From NCBI RefSeq assembly GCF_019049675.1, contig NZ_JAFMOW010000057.1, positions 1 to 64,000 of the forward strand: a stretch of 64,000 nucleotides of DNA. Direction: 5' to 3'. The notes below the pieces were generated by a model. It did not search any database, was not told the origin of the DNA, and worked only from the letters and a program-made list of their open reading frames with translations. This document shows, piece by piece, positions 1 through 8,731 of this stretch. A program made the translations under genes and the position numbers. Numbering within the stretch: position 1 is the first letter of the stretch; each line of letters begins with the position of its first letter. This DNA comes from Rahnella bonaserana. GTDB taxonomy: Bacteria > Pseudomonadota > Gammaproteobacteria > Enterobacterales > Enterobacteriaceae.

Positions 1-2
1 AT

Positions 3-1067
3 TATTTCTTTGTTGCAAAAAAAATCACTGACATGGAACAATCCGAAGCAATGGATTTCCTGGACACATTGTGTGAGAAAATCCATACTGAGAAACACGC
101 AAACATACTAATATTCATAACTCATCACACAAAAGAAAAACCAATAATTGATAGAATCTGTTCCAATCTTAGAAATATATTCAAGGATGGGAAAGAAGCT
201 ACACTCAATAAAGAAAACGTTGAATTTTTGAATGAAATGGCGGGTGAAATACCTCGGATAGTTATTGATCAAAGTAAAGATGTTGAACGCGAACGTATAG
301 AAGCATTGAGGAGTCAAGATAAAATAGACCGCCGCAATCCAATAAATGACGAAGATGAAGTTCTATACGAAAAAGATTCTTACCAAAATGAAGATGATGA
401 AGATGACTATAATGAAGATATACAAAGCCTTAACAAAGATCTAATAGATGTGAATCGTTCATATAAAGCTGTTGAAATACTTGGCCAAATAATTAGAAAT
501 CGGAAAGGTTCTTTACCGATCCCTCAATTAGAGTACCTCGGATCAGAGGCTTATTCTGTTGGTTTTAGATTTTTAGATTTTTACTACTCCATAACACGCC
601 AAATGAAAGATGAAATAATCTCTGAAGTACACAGGCTAATCTCTGATAAAAGGAATTGGTCAACAGAGAAAATAACTAAAGAAGCCAGATTGTTTTATTG
701 GACTTATAGTTACATGATGTCTTTGAATGTTATTAGGAAAATAGCGTTTTCGGTTGGACATAAAGACCTCATGCCATACTACGCTACTTTATCTGATAAA
801 TTCGGCTCTGAAATAAGTAAGCTTGTGGAAATTAGCATTCAACTAGAATTTACCAAAACCATTCCTAAAAATAATATTCTCGCGATATGGCCTTCAATCA
901 AAGATAATATGATGACACGAAGATTGCTACAAGAAATAGTTATAACTCATCTGCATATGCATTATACTAAACACGAAGATAAGGCATGGATAGCTGAAAA
1001 GCTAAGCATTCCGGTTAAAGACCAAGTCACGTTGCAACAACGAAATGCCATCAAGGATATAAATTAG
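3..1067 (+). CDS. 3' part of an unrecognised accessory protein beside prophage gene Q
   Basis: The reading frame is open from the first bases of the window, so this is the C-terminal part (at least 354 residues) of a longer gene; the ATG at 33 need not be the start. I do not recognise the family. The visible part begins with an alpha/beta-looking stretch (ILIFITHHT near residues 25-33 from the ATG at 33), then an acidic linker rich in Asp and Glu (about residues 104-130), then a helical C-terminal half. The DNA is much more AT-rich than the structural genes. It converges on Q with 25 bases between the stops, the side on which P2 carries lysogenic conversion genes (old/tin). By position it may be an anti-phage or conversion gene; a STAND-type NTPase tail is possible but unproven. 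Confidence 0.7.
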   Translation, partial: YFFVAKKITDMEQSEAMDFLDTLCEKIHTEKHANILIFITHHTKEKPIIDRICSNLRNIFKDGKEATLNKENVEFLNEMAGEIPRIVIDQSKDVERERIEALRSQDKIDRRNPINDEDEVLYEKDSYQNEDDEDDYNEDIQSLNKDLIDVNRSYKAVEILGQIIRNRKGSLPIPQLEYLGSEAYSVGFRFLDFYYSITRQMKDEIISEVHRLISDKRNWSTEKITKEARLFYWTYSYMMSLNVIRKIAFSVGHKDLMPYYATLSDKFGSEISKLVEISIQLEFTKTIPKNNILAIWPSIKDNMMTRRLLQEIVITHLHMHYTKHEDKAWIAEKLSIPVKDQVTLQQRNAIKDIN

Positions 1068-1092
1068 TAATGCCTATTAAGCATTAACTTAA

Positions 1093-2106
1093 TCACAATT
1101 TATAATCACTGAAGTTAACAATATTAATTGAGTATGAATTTTTTATCTCCTTCATTCTCTCCTGCAGCGGCGTCAGCTCGTTCCTCACGAACACTTGCGC
1201 CGCCTTCTCCACATCCCCAAACCCGCCCGCATTATCAGGAATGATCCCCATCATCTGCGGTGGAACGCGGTGCGCGCTCAGCAGGTCATCACGGCTGGAT
1301 TTCTTAATATTGAAGAAATCATCCTTAGTCGCTACCTCACTCAACGGCAAAATCTGAATGCCATCCTTCTTACCGTTCGGCGCGTACATGAACAGGTTGC
1401 GGAAGTTGCCCAGGCCTTTGGTGTCCCTCATTGCCTTACGCATTGAATCGATGTCACTGCTGCTCTGGGCGGCGTCGGTCATATACAAGATGTAGCCGGC
1501 GTGCGCGCCGTTTTGGTAATACTTGCGGCGGAACAACGTGGCGGCCTCGTTGAGCCAGGCAGAGTTCAGCGCACTCAGGTATTCCGGAAGACCATAAATC
1601 TCCTGGTTAATGTCTGGTTCGATCAGGTGGAAGATGCTGCCTGCTGCGAACTGGTGCGGTTCTTTCCATCCTTGCACAAACCAGTAAGTCCCCTCTTCTA
1701 CTCCGCGACGCACATATTTAGCCGGCACGGCTTCAAATCGCAGCGGTTCGCCGAGCTGATTGCGGATCAGTTCCAGGTACGCATTCCCAAACACCAGATA
1801 ATCCAGCGCAAATTTGCTGAACTCCTGCTGGCTCAGCAATGGATGCGGGATAAATGTTGAGGCGAGGATATTGCGCTTCACGTAAATCGGAGAGCTGTGA
1901 TGAACGGCGGCGCGAAGACTGCGGGCAAGTCCGTCGAAGCTGACCGGCGGCTCATACCAACGGCCGTTGCCGGTGCACTCGATGTAATCCAGAATCTCGC
2001 GGCGGTCTAAAACCGGCGTCGGATCACCGAAGCTGAATACCTCCGCGCCCTGCTGGCTTTCAGTGGTCGTGGTCTGTGTGGTTTTACGGTATTTGCGCTT
2101 GCTCAT
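1093..2106 (-). CDS. Q: Phage portal protein (P2 gpQ family)
   Basis: The 337-residue protein matches the P2 gpQ portal family in length and place, directly downstream of the terminase gene P. It would form the ring at the capsid vertex through which DNA is packaged and to which the tail joins. The N terminus is basic and Thr-rich, and phrases such as FALDYLVFGNAYLE and RVPPQMMGIIP are typical of these portals. The ATG is one base from the P stop, as in a late operon. The last ~20 codons (1093-1150) turn AT-rich (ending NIVNFSDYKL), unlike the rest of the gene, so the 3' end seems to have been exchanged with the neighbouring cargo. Confidence 0.95.
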   Translation of the reverse strand: MSKRKYRKTTQTTTTESQQGAEVFSFGDPTPVLDRREILDYIECTGNGRWYEPPVSFDGLARSLRAAVHHSSPIYVKRNILASTFIPHPLLSQQEFSKFALDYLVFGNAYLELIRNQLGEPLRFEAVPAKYVRRGVEEGTYWFVQGWKEPHQFAAGSIFHLIEPDINQEIYGLPEYLSALNSAWLNEAATLFRRKYYQNGAHAGYILYMTDAAQSSSDIDSMRKAMRDTKGLGNFRNLFMYAPNGKKDGIQILPLSEVATKDDFFNIKKSSRDDLLSAHRVPPQMMGIIPDNAGGFGDVEKAAQVFVRNELTPLQERMKEIKNSYSINIVNFSDYKL

Positions 2107-3870
2107 TTAGTAGAACTCCAGAATGTTCGGGCTTTGTCCGCCATTGGCGGCGGTTAGCGGTTCGTTTAACAGGGCGTGCATGATTGCCCACGCCACGTCG
2201 GCGTGGCTGGCCTCTTCACTGCGGCTGGCTTCGTAGGTTGAACGGTTGCCGCTGGCGGTCATCGTTTTGCGGATCGCCATAAACGACGCAGTGATGTCTG
2301 TATGTCCGGTGTCATATTCCAGGCGGCCGGAGCTGATGGTGTCTTTTGCTTTGAGTACCAGCGCGGTTTTCACTTCGGGGCTATAACGGATCTCACGCGC
2401 CGCAGGAAAGAACTGCTGCACAAGCTGGAATACACCCTGCCCGATACCGGTGGCGTCGATGCCTATGTACTCAACGGCATAACGATTGGTGAGTTCCTCG
2501 ATGCTTCTGGCCTGCGCGGCAAAGTCCATACCCTTCCACTGATGACGCTCGAGCACGCGGAACTTGCCGCCAGAAACCACCGGCGGAGCAATCACTGCAC
2601 AACCTGCGCTGTCGCCGGTGTGTGACGGGTCGTAACCAATCCACACGGGACGATAGGCAAATGGCCGTTTCAGGTACGGGTCGAAGTCTTCCCACTCGTC
2701 CAGGCTGTCCACCATGCAGCCCTGCAACTCGGCGAACGGGAACACCGACGCCTGATCATCCACGAACTCACACATCAGCAGGTTTTCATATTCGGCGGGG
2801 CTGTATTCCAGTTTCAGCTGTTCCAGGTCGAACAGGTTACATCCACCTGACAGCGCATCTTCCACCGTTACAATCTGCCGCCACTGGCCGTCATCGCACA
2901 GCACGCCTTTCGACAGGTGGGCGTGCGTCAGATCCAGGTCAATCCTGTCGGCTTTACTGCGACGGCCTTTGTTGAACAGTTCACCCGACCAGAACGGATA
3001 GGCGCTGTGTGCCAGGCTCGACGGCGTAGAAAAGTAGGTGCTTCGCCATTTCTTATGCAGCGACATACCGGAGGCAACTTTGCGCAGCTCCTGAAACTTG
3101 GGGATCCAGAAGTATTCGTCCAGATAGAGATTGCCGGTATAACTCTGCGCGGTGCGGACGTTGGTACCGAGGAAAATCAGCCGTGCGCCATTCGGCAACA
3201 CAATCGGATCGCCTTTTAAATCGACGTCCACCTGTCTCGCAAAGTCGATAATGTAATTTTTAAAAACGTGCGCCTGCGCCTTACTGGCCGACAGGAAAAT
3301 CTGATTGCGTCCGGTAGTCAGCGCGTCAATCAACGCTTCCCGGGCAAAGTAGAAGGTTGCACCAATCTGGCGGGACTTGAGGATGTTGCGGATACGGTGC
3401 TGAAGTCCGGCCTGATGCCATCCGCGCTGATACTCAAACGACGTTTCAATGAAGATGTCGCCGAGTTTCTCAATGGCCTCATCGCTGAAAACATTCTTAT
3501 CGGGTGCTTTTCGTTCGCCCTTGTTGCGGTTGGCGACGTTCGGGTTTAAATCAGCCTCGCTGCCGGTGTGGTTGTAACGGTTTACCCGTGCCAGACGTTC
3601 AATCTGTCGGCCTAACAGGTCGATCTCTTTGTAATCCTTCCCCTCCTTCACATCTTTCATGACGAGCTGAATAAGCCGCGCTTCCATGCTGGTTTCCACG
3701 CGGGAAATGGGCGCGATCGCTTCCCACTGATCGCGATTTTTCCAGCTCTGCACGGTCGGCGTTTTTTGGCTCAGCATCTCCCCGATTTGCCGCACAGAAA
3801 AACCCTGCCAGTAAAGCAGTGCCGCCTGTCGGCGCGGGTCGCTGATGATGGTGGAGTTTGAAATATTCAT
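2107..3870 (-). CDS. P: Terminase large subunit, ATPase/nuclease (P2 gpP family)
   Basis: The 587-residue protein is the expected length for P2 gpP, the motor and nuclease that packages DNA into procapsids with gpM. An N-terminal helix-turn-helix-like segment (residues 10-45: RRQAALLYWQGFSVRQIGE) is followed by the ATPase region (KSRQIGATFYFAREAL near residues 165-180 as the Walker A-like part; NLYLDEYFWIP as Walker B near 247-257) and a C-terminal RNase H-like nuclease (WIGYDPSHTGDS and YIGIDATGIG supply acidic residues). It is transcribed leftward with Q and faces O across a 142-base divergent promoter region holding a candidate Ogr site. Confidence 0.95.
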   Translation of the reverse strand: MNISNSTIISDPRRQAALLYWQGFSVRQIGEMLSQKTPTVQSWKNRDQWEAIAPISRVETSMEARLIQLVMKDVKEGKDYKEIDLLGRQIERLARVNRYNHTGSEADLNPNVANRNKGERKAPDKNVFSDEAIEKLGDIFIETSFEYQRGWHQAGLQHRIRNILKSRQIGATFYFAREALIDALTTGRNQIFLSASKAQAHVFKNYIIDFARQVDVDLKGDPIVLPNGARLIFLGTNVRTAQSYTGNLYLDEYFWIPKFQELRKVASGMSLHKKWRSTYFSTPSSLAHSAYPFWSGELFNKGRRSKADRIDLDLTHAHLSKGVLCDDGQWRQIVTVEDALSGGCNLFDLEQLKLEYSPAEYENLLMCEFVDDQASVFPFAELQGCMVDSLDEWEDFDPYLKRPFAYRPVWIGYDPSHTGDSAGCAVIAPPVVSGGKFRVLERHQWKGMDFAAQARSIEELTNRYAVEYIGIDATGIGQGVFQLVQQFFPAAREIRYSPEVKTALVLKAKDTISSGRLEYDTGHTDITASFMAIRKTMTASGNRSTYEASRSEEASHADVAWAIMHALLNEPLTAANGGQSPNILEFY

Positions 3871-3914
3871 GCAGCCACGTTACCGGCCAGACAGCCGTTT
3901 TTCGCGCTGCCCAC

Positions 3915-3935
3915 GTTGTGCCATCGGGCAACAAC
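3915..3935. promoter_or_regulatory. Candidate Ogr activator site between divergent P and O
   Basis: An imperfect palindrome with outer arms GTTGT and ACAAC and inner GCC/GGC. Its GTTGTGCCA half recurs in front of V and FI. P2 late promoters are activated by Ogr through inverted repeats of the TGT...ACA type about 55 bases upstream of the start. Because both strands read GTTG(T)GCC, one site could serve both the P-Q and the O-S operons. This is inferred from recurrence and position. Confidence 0.6.
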
Positions 3936-4012
3936 CCGCATCGGCTGGCGGCCTGTGGTGACTGTCTGGAAACTAACTCCTGTTCTCAACACTCATTACC
4001 GGAGTCAGTTAC

Positions 4013-4861
4013 ATGGCAAAGAAAGTATCGAAATGGTTCCGTATCGGGGTCGAAGGCGACACCTGCGACGGCCGCGAAATTGATGCTAACGACATCAAAC
4101 AAATGGCGGAGACATACAGCGCGAAAGCCTATGGCGCCCGCGTCAATCTGGAGCACATCAAAGGCGTTTTACCGACCAGCGATTTCCGCCGCTACGGCGA
4201 CGTGATCCAGCTGAAAGCCGAACAAATTGATGATGCAGCTGAACCGCTGCTGCATGACAAATGGGCGCTGTACGCGATGATCAGCCCGACCGCGGATTTA
4301 ACGCAGATGGTCGGCGACGGGCAGAAGGTTTACACCTCGATGGAGATCAAACGCAACTTCGCCAATTCCAATAAATCCTACCTGGTCGGTCTGGCCGTCA
4401 CCGATGACCCCGCAAGCCTCGGCACTGAAATGCTGGAGTTCAGCCGCAAAGCCAAACAGAACCCGCTCGCCGGTCGTAAATCAGATCCGGACAGCCTCTT
4501 CACGGTTGCCACCGAAGCATTAATTGAGTTTGAAGATGCACCGGAAACCGCCCCTTCTATTTTCGCGCTGGTGAAACAAAAGCTTTCACGTAAACAGGCG
4601 TCAGACGATGCCCGGCTGGCCGATGTTCACGAAGCCGTCAGCGAAGTTGCTCAATACGCTCAGACAGGACTGGATAAACATGAAACCAGCCTGACCGACC
4701 TGCTGAGCCGCGTCGATACCCTGGAAAAATCCACCGCTGCCGAACATGACGCCCTCACTGAATTGAAAAGCAAGTTAGCACAGACACCGGCGCAGAAATT
4801 CGGCCAGCGTCCGCAAGCCACCGGCGGCGCAGGTGTAGACGAGACTGTCACCGACTGCTGA
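4013..4861 (+). CDS. O: Capsid scaffolding protein with protease domain (P2 gpO family)
   Basis: The 282-residue product is the P2 gpO internal scaffold, which also cleaves the capsid, scaffold and portal proteins. The N-terminal half (about residues 1-150) is the serine protease part; H48 in LEHIKG and S120 in YTSMEIK are candidate catalytic residues by comparison with the family. The C-terminal half (200-260) is helical scaffold with repeated heptads (LADVHEAVSEVAQ, LLSRVDTLEKS). It is first in the rightward late operon, with GGAG before the ATG and the candidate Ogr site about 98 bases upstream. Confidence 0.95.
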   Translation: MAKKVSKWFRIGVEGDTCDGREIDANDIKQMAETYSAKAYGARVNLEHIKGVLPTSDFRRYGDVIQLKAEQIDDAAEPLLHDKWALYAMISPTADLTQMVGDGQKVYTSMEIKRNFANSNKSYLVGLAVTDDPASLGTEMLEFSRKAKQNPLAGRKSDPDSLFTVATEALIEFEDAPETAPSIFALVKQKLSRKQASDDARLADVHEAVSEVAQYAQTGLDKHETSLTDLLSRVDTLEKSTAAEHDALTELKSKLAQTPAQKFGQRPQATGGAGVDETVTDC

Positions 4862-4896
4862 TCCGACACCTTTAACTCATTCTCAGGAAACACCTC

Positions 4897-6036
4897 ATGA
4901 AAAAAGAAACGCGCTTTAAATTTAATGCGTTCCTGTCTCAGCTCGCCAAACTCAACAACGTTGACGTCGGTACGCTGGACAAGAAATTTAACGTCGAGCC
5001 GTCCGTCACGCAGACGCTGATGACCCGATTACAGGAATCCTCAGAGTTTCTGACCCGTATCAACATCATTCCGGTGGACGAAATGATGGGCGCGAAAGTT
5101 GGCGTCGGCGTCACCGGCACGATTGCCAGTACCACCAACACTGACGCGGGTGACGAGCGTGAAACCGCTGATTTCACCAAGCTCGATCAGGAAGGCTATC
5201 ACTGCACCAAAACCAACTACGACTTCCACTGGATGTACAGCAAGCTGGATTTGTGGGCGCGCTATAACGATTTTCAGATCCGTTTGCGTGACGCCATTAT
5301 CAAGCGTCAGGCGCTGGATCGCATCCTGGTCGGCTTTAATGGCGTTTCACGCGCACCGACGTCTAACCGGCTTCAGAATCCGCTGTTGCAGGATGTCGGC
5401 GTGGGCTGGTTGCAAAAATACCGCCTGAATGCCCCAACCAAAGTGATGGGCATGATTGTCGCCGAAGACGGCACCGTGACCAATGAGGCGGTGAAAGTCG
5501 GTGGCGAAGGTGAGTACAAAAACCTCGACGCGCTGGTCTTTGATGCGGTGAATGAACTGATCGACCCAATCTATCAGGACGACACCGAACTGGTGGTTAT
5601 CTGTGGCCGCAAGCTGCTCGCGGATAAGTATTTCCCGCTGATCAACAAACAACAGCCAAACACTGAGGCGATGGCCGCCGACCTGATTGTCAGCCAGAAA
5701 CGCATCGGCAATTTGCCCGCCGTTCGTGTGCCAGGCTTCCCTGCTAACGCCATGCTGATCACCCGTCTGGATAACCTGTCTATTTACTGGCAGGACGGCA
5801 CGCATCGCCGCCACGTTGAGGAAGTGCCTAAGCGTGACCGTATCGAAAACTACGAATCCATTAACGAGGATTACGTGGTGGAAGATTACGGCTGCGGCTG
5901 TCTGATCGAAAACATCGAAGTGACCTCCGGAGAAGACGACACGGCTGAAAAAGCTGAACTCAGCAAATTCACCTCGGCGATCGTTGATGCCATCAAAACT
6001 GCATCCGGTACCACCGCACCGGCAGCTCAGGAGTAA
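4897..6036 (+). CDS. N: Major capsid protein precursor (P2 gpN family)
   Basis: The protein of 379 residues is slightly longer than P2 gpN (357) and has the HK97-fold family signature of P2 capsids, starting KKETRFKFNAFLSQLAKLN and containing LDRILVGFNG. In P2 gpO removes the first ~30 residues during maturation; the charged, helical N terminus here is compatible with that. The extra length is an Ala/Thr-rich C-terminal tail after the conserved YVVEDYGCG region. AGGA lies 12 bases before the ATG. It follows O by 35 bases and precedes M by 3. Confidence 0.95.
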   Translation: MKKETRFKFNAFLSQLAKLNNVDVGTLDKKFNVEPSVTQTLMTRLQESSEFLTRINIIPVDEMMGAKVGVGVTGTIASTTNTDAGDERETADFTKLDQEGYHCTKTNYDFHWMYSKLDLWARYNDFQIRLRDAIIKRQALDRILVGFNGVSRAPTSNRLQNPLLQDVGVGWLQKYRLNAPTKVMGMIVAEDGTVTNEAVKVGGEGEYKNLDALVFDAVNELIDPIYQDDTELVVICGRKLLADKYFPLINKQQPNTEAMAADLIVSQKRIGNLPAVRVPGFPANAMLITRLDNLSIYWQDGTHRRHVEEVPKRDRIENYESINEDYVVEDYGCGCLIENIEVTSGEDDTAEKAELSKFTSAIVDAIKTASGTTAPAAQE

Positions 6037-6039
6037 GCC

Positions 6040-6696
6040 ATGACCAGCCCTGCCCGACGTCATTTGTTGCGGCAGTCAGCTATCGAAGCCGCGCAGCAGG
6101 ATACCAGCCTGCTGCGTCATGCCACCGGCTATGAACTGCTGCTGCAAAAGCTTAATGCTGACCAGAAAGCCCTGAAGAAAGCCTATTCCGCTGAGAAAAA
6201 GGCAGAACTCAAACGCAAGATGCTGCCTGAATATGCGCCGTGGGTGGCAGGCGTTCTCGCCGAGGGGAAAGGTGCTCAGGACGCCATCCTGATGACCATC
6301 ATGATCTGGCGTATTGATGCCGGTGACTACGCCGGTGCGCTGGAAATCGCCCGCTATGCGCTGCATTACAAGCTGGCGATGCCGTTCGGCAAACGCCCCG
6401 CCGGTTATGCGCTGGCGGAGGAAATCGCCGACATGAGCACCCGCGCTCATGCTGCCGGTGAGCCGGTCAGTCTCGATGTACTGATGACCACGATGGAACT
6501 GACTGACAGTCAGGATATGCCGGATCAGGTACGCGCCAAGCTGCACAAAATTACCGGTTACCTGTATCGCGACGCGGAGAAATTGCCGCTCGCCCTGCAA
6601 CACCTGAAACGCGCCTTCCTGCTGAACAGTAACTGCGGCGTTAAAAAGGATATTGAGCGGCTGGAATCAGCCATCAAAAAGGCTGCCAGTAGCTAA
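6040..6696 (+). CDS. M: Terminase small subunit (P2 gpM family)
   Basis: The start MTSPARRHLLRQ matches the beginning of P2 gpM, and the phrases GKGAQDAILMTIMIWR, GALEIARYAL and VRAKLHKITGYL follow the family along its length. gpM recognises cos DNA and works with the gpP ATPase. At 218 residues it lacks most of the basic Pro/Lys-rich tail of P2 gpM (247 residues), ending soon after VKKDIERLESAIKK. It starts 3 bases after the N stop, suggesting translational coupling. Confidence 0.95.
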   Translation: MTSPARRHLLRQSAIEAAQQDTSLLRHATGYELLLQKLNADQKALKKAYSAEKKAELKRKMLPEYAPWVAGVLAEGKGAQDAILMTIMIWRIDAGDYAGALEIARYALHYKLAMPFGKRPAGYALAEEIADMSTRAHAAGEPVSLDVLMTTMELTDSQDMPDQVRAKLHKITGYLYRDAEKLPLALQHLKRAFLLNSNCGVKKDIERLESAIKKAASS

Positions 6697-6791
6697 ACAG
6701 AACGCGCCCCGCGCCGGACGGCACGCCAGCCGCGACAGGTCGGTGACCTCGTTCAACGCTGGCGTCCACCGTCCCCTATTCAGAGGTCACT

Positions 6792-7262
6792 ATGTCTCTT
6801 GTTGTACCTGCACCAAAGCCGGACGCCGCGACGGAACCCGCGATCAAAAACACGCACTTCTGGCCGGATATCAGTCCGGTGGAGTTACGCGACACGCTGC
6901 GCCTGGAAGGAACGGTGACCACCAAACGTCTGCGCGCCGTCATTAAGTACGCTCTGACCGAAGTGAATGCCGAGCTTTACAGCTACCGCGTCGCACAACT
7001 GGCTCAGGGATACAAAACTCTCGCTGATGTCCCGGCTGACCAGATTGATGACGAAAGTATCAAAGTCTGTGCCTACCTGCGGGCGGTTTCATCCATTACG
7101 GCAGCCATTCTTGCGGAACGATATCCGAACAGTGATACCACCGATGCTGGCAGTAAAAAGGCGGAGATTGTCGAAAGTACAGTTGATGAGCTGTGGCGTG
7201 ATGGCCGCAATGCGATCAGCGATGTCGCTGGCGTGTCGCACTGTGTGATCGGTCTGCTCTGA
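6792..7262 (+). CDS. L: Head completion/stabilisation protein (P2 gpL family)
   Basis: The 156-residue product aligns by order and motif with P2 gpL, which closes the filled head so that a tail can attach. The conserved core includes FWPDISPVELRDTLRLEGTVT near the N terminus and AVIKYALTEVNAEL after it. AGAGGT precedes the ATG. Its TGA overlaps the ATG of X. The 95 bases before it after M hold a GC-rich stretch but no gene. Confidence 0.95.
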   Translation: MSLVVPAPKPDAATEPAIKNTHFWPDISPVELRDTLRLEGTVTTKRLRAVIKYALTEVNAELYSYRVAQLAQGYKTLADVPADQIDDESIKVCAYLRAVSSITAAILAERYPNSDTTDAGSKKAEIVESTVDELWRDGRNAISDVAGVSHCVIGLL

Positions 7263-7465
7263 TGAAAGTCTATGCCGAACAGGACGATACCGTGGATTCA
7301 CTCTGCTGGAGGTACTACGGGCGCACCGAATCGGTGATGGAACAGGTTTACGCGGCTAACGTTGGCTTAGCCGCTCGCGGGGCAATTTTGCCCCATGGCT
7401 ACGCGGTGGAGCTGCCGGATATTACTCAGGCCGCAGTCAGCGAAACCGTCTCACTTTGGGACTGA
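7262..7465 (+). CDS. X: Tail protein X with LysM-like fold (P2 gpX family)
   Basis: The 67-residue protein is near-collinear with P2 gpX: YYGRTE, LPHG.AVELPD and ETVSLW are family landmarks. gpX is a small essential tail protein of the LysM-like tail X family; its exact place in the tail is not shown by sequence. It begins inside the L stop (TGATGA) and its stop overlaps the holin start. Confidence 0.95.
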   Translation: MKVYAEQDDTVDSLCWRYYGRTESVMEQVYAANVGLAARGAILPHGYAVELPDITQAAVSETVSLWD

Positions 7466-7680
7466 TGACCATGGAGCGCATCACCTCGTTTATTTGTTAT
7501 TGCGTCGCGGCCTTTCTTGCATGGCTCGGCGCAATGTCGCCGCAGGATATTGCCTTTTTAGTCGGTGCCGCCGTCGGCGTCGCGACCTTCCTGGTGAACT
7601 GGTACTACCGGCGCAAAACTTACCGACTGCTGAAACAAATGGGCATCAGAGGGGACATTAATGCAGCCATCAATCGTTAG
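7465..7680 (+). CDS. Phage holin, HP1-type small membrane protein
   Basis: The 71-residue product sits where P2 carries holin Y but does not resemble P2 gpY. It has two hydrophobic segments (about residues 5-22 and 27-43) and a basic C terminus (YYRRKTYRLLKQ), as in class II holins of HP1 and Serratia-type lysis cassettes. I chose the ATG that overlaps the X stop (ATGA); MERIT two codons later is an alternative. It would form inner membrane lesions and allow the SAR endolysin downstream to become active. Its end overlaps the endolysin start by 20 bases. Confidence 0.85.
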   Translation: MTMERITSFICYCVAAFLAWLGAMSPQDIAFLVGAAVGVATFLVNWYYRRKTYRLLKQMGIRGDINAAINR

Positions 7681-8170
7681 ACGCTGCGCCGTCGCCGCTG
7701 TCCTGGCGATTGCCGCAATGCTGCCACAAACGCCGACGTTGAAAACCTCCGCCGCCGGTCTGGCACTGATTGCTGATTTTGAAGGCTGCCGCCTGTCAGC
7801 CTATCAGTGCAGCGCGGGCGTCTGGACAAACGGCATCGGGCACACCGCAGGCGTGAAACCGCAAACGCAAATCAGCGAACGTCAGGCCGCCGTTAACCTG
7901 GTGGAAGACGTGATGCGGGTGGAGAAAGGCATTGCCCGATGTATGCCGGTTGCCATGCCGCAGCCGGTGTATGACGCCGTGGTGTCTTTTGCCTTTAACG
8001 TCGGTGTGACGGCGGCGTGTAAGTCCACGCTGGCGTTTTTTATCAGCAAGGGGAAATGGCGGGACGCCTGCGAGCAGTTGCCGCGCTGGGTGTTTGTGAA
8101 GGGCGAGCGCGTCACCGGCCTGGAGCGCCGCCGCGCGAATGAGCTGGCCTACTGCCTGCGGGGTGTCTGA
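7661..8170 (+). CDS. K: SAR endolysin, T4-type lysozyme fold (NucD/PS3 family)
   Basis: The 169-residue glycoside hydrolase family 24 muramidase degrades peptidoglycan at lysis. It differs from P2 gpK and resembles the Serratia NucD/PS3 lysozymes. The weakly hydrophobic N terminus (residues 9-35, rich in Ala) is a signal-anchor-release segment that lets the host Sec system export it. The active-site spacing E41-x8-C50-x5-T56 follows T4 lysozyme E11-D20-T26 with Cys in place of Asp, a known natural variant. Several further cysteines may form redox-controlled disulfides. The gene lies between the holin and lysB. Confidence 0.93.
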   Translation: MQPSIVRRCAVAAVLAIAAMLPQTPTLKTSAAGLALIADFEGCRLSAYQCSAGVWTNGIGHTAGVKPQTQISERQAAVNLVEDVMRVEKGIARCMPVAMPQPVYDAVVSFAFNVGVTAACKSTLAFFISKGKWRDACEQLPRWVFVKGERVTGLERRRANELAYCLRGV

Positions 8171-8598
8171 TGCGCATTGTGATTATTTTATTGCTGCTGG
8201 CAGCCTGCGCCCTCGCGGGGCTGCAAACCTGGCGCATCGGTGGCCTGCATGATGAAGCCGACCAGGCGCAGCGCATTATCGGCACCCTGTCCGCCGGTAT
8301 TGAAAGCCGAGACAACGCCATTAACCGCCTGAGCGATGAGGCCGTAACGCGGGAACGCCAGGAGCAAAGCCTGCGCACCCAGCTCTCACAGGCGGGTGCG
8401 CAGGCACGCGTCCGTGAAGTCCACATTCAAAGGTTACTCAATGAAAATCAGGAAATGCGCGACTGGTACGGCGCTCGTCTGCCTGACGGCATTAGCCGGA
8501 TGCACGCGCGTCCCGCCTTTGCCAGCGCCGCAGATTATTTACGTTGGCTGTCCGGCGGTCACGAGCTGCCCGATACCGTCAAGCGCACCGGCCACTAA
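8170..8598 (+). CDS. lysB: Inner-membrane spanin subunit (P2 LysB, Rz-like)
   Basis: The 142-residue protein has one N-terminal membrane helix (residues 3-20) followed by a long periplasmic coiled coil (about 25-105, many Glu, Gln and Arg), the architecture of Rz-type i-spanins. With LysC it bridges the two membranes and fuses them in the last step of lysis. Its ATG overlaps the endolysin stop (TGATG). The second half of the gene contains the lysC start in another frame. Confidence 0.93.
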   Translation: MRIVIILLLLAACALAGLQTWRIGGLHDEADQAQRIIGTLSAGIESRDNAINRLSDEAVTRERQEQSLRTQLSQAGAQARVREVHIQRLLNENQEMRDWYGARLPDGISRMHARPAFASAADYLRWLSGGHELPDTVKRTGH

Positions 8599-8731
8599 CG
8601 GCGACTTGAGCAGTGATGTCAGAAACCTGGAGGCCGCGCTGACGGCCTGCGGCCTCCAGGTGGAAGCGGTCAAACAATGCCAGGAGGAACACCGTGTTAA
8701 AACCCGCCCAACTGAGAAAAGCGTTAACTGA
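8441..8731 (+). CDS. lysC: Outer-membrane spanin lipoprotein (P2 LysC, Rz1-like), overlapping lysB
   Basis: The 96-residue product starts MKIRKCATG and has a signal peptide ending in the lipobox LAGC, so it is a lipoprotein anchored in the outer membrane. Proline-rich residues follow (RVPPLPAP), as in Rz1 o-spanins. The gene begins inside lysB in the +1 frame and runs 133 bases past its stop, then overlaps the start of R by 38 bases. This nested layout is typical of P2 lysB/lysC. Longer upstream starts lack a ribosome site and put residues before the signal peptide, so I rejected them. Confidence 0.92.
   Translation: MKIRKCATGTALVCLTALAGCTRVPPLPAPQIIYVGCPAVTSCPIPSSAPATNGDLSSDVRNLEAALTACGLQVEAVKQCQEEHRVKTRPTEKSVN

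Noticed and set aside
1068-1092. cos site between the cargo gene and Q
   Set aside because: Only 25 bases separate the two stops and none resembles P2 cos; cos must lie left of the window.
5347-6063. 238-codon frame opposite the capsid gene N
   Set aside because: It is antisense to a well-supported gene, has no ribosome site and no recognisable motif; GC-rich DNA gives long antisense frames.
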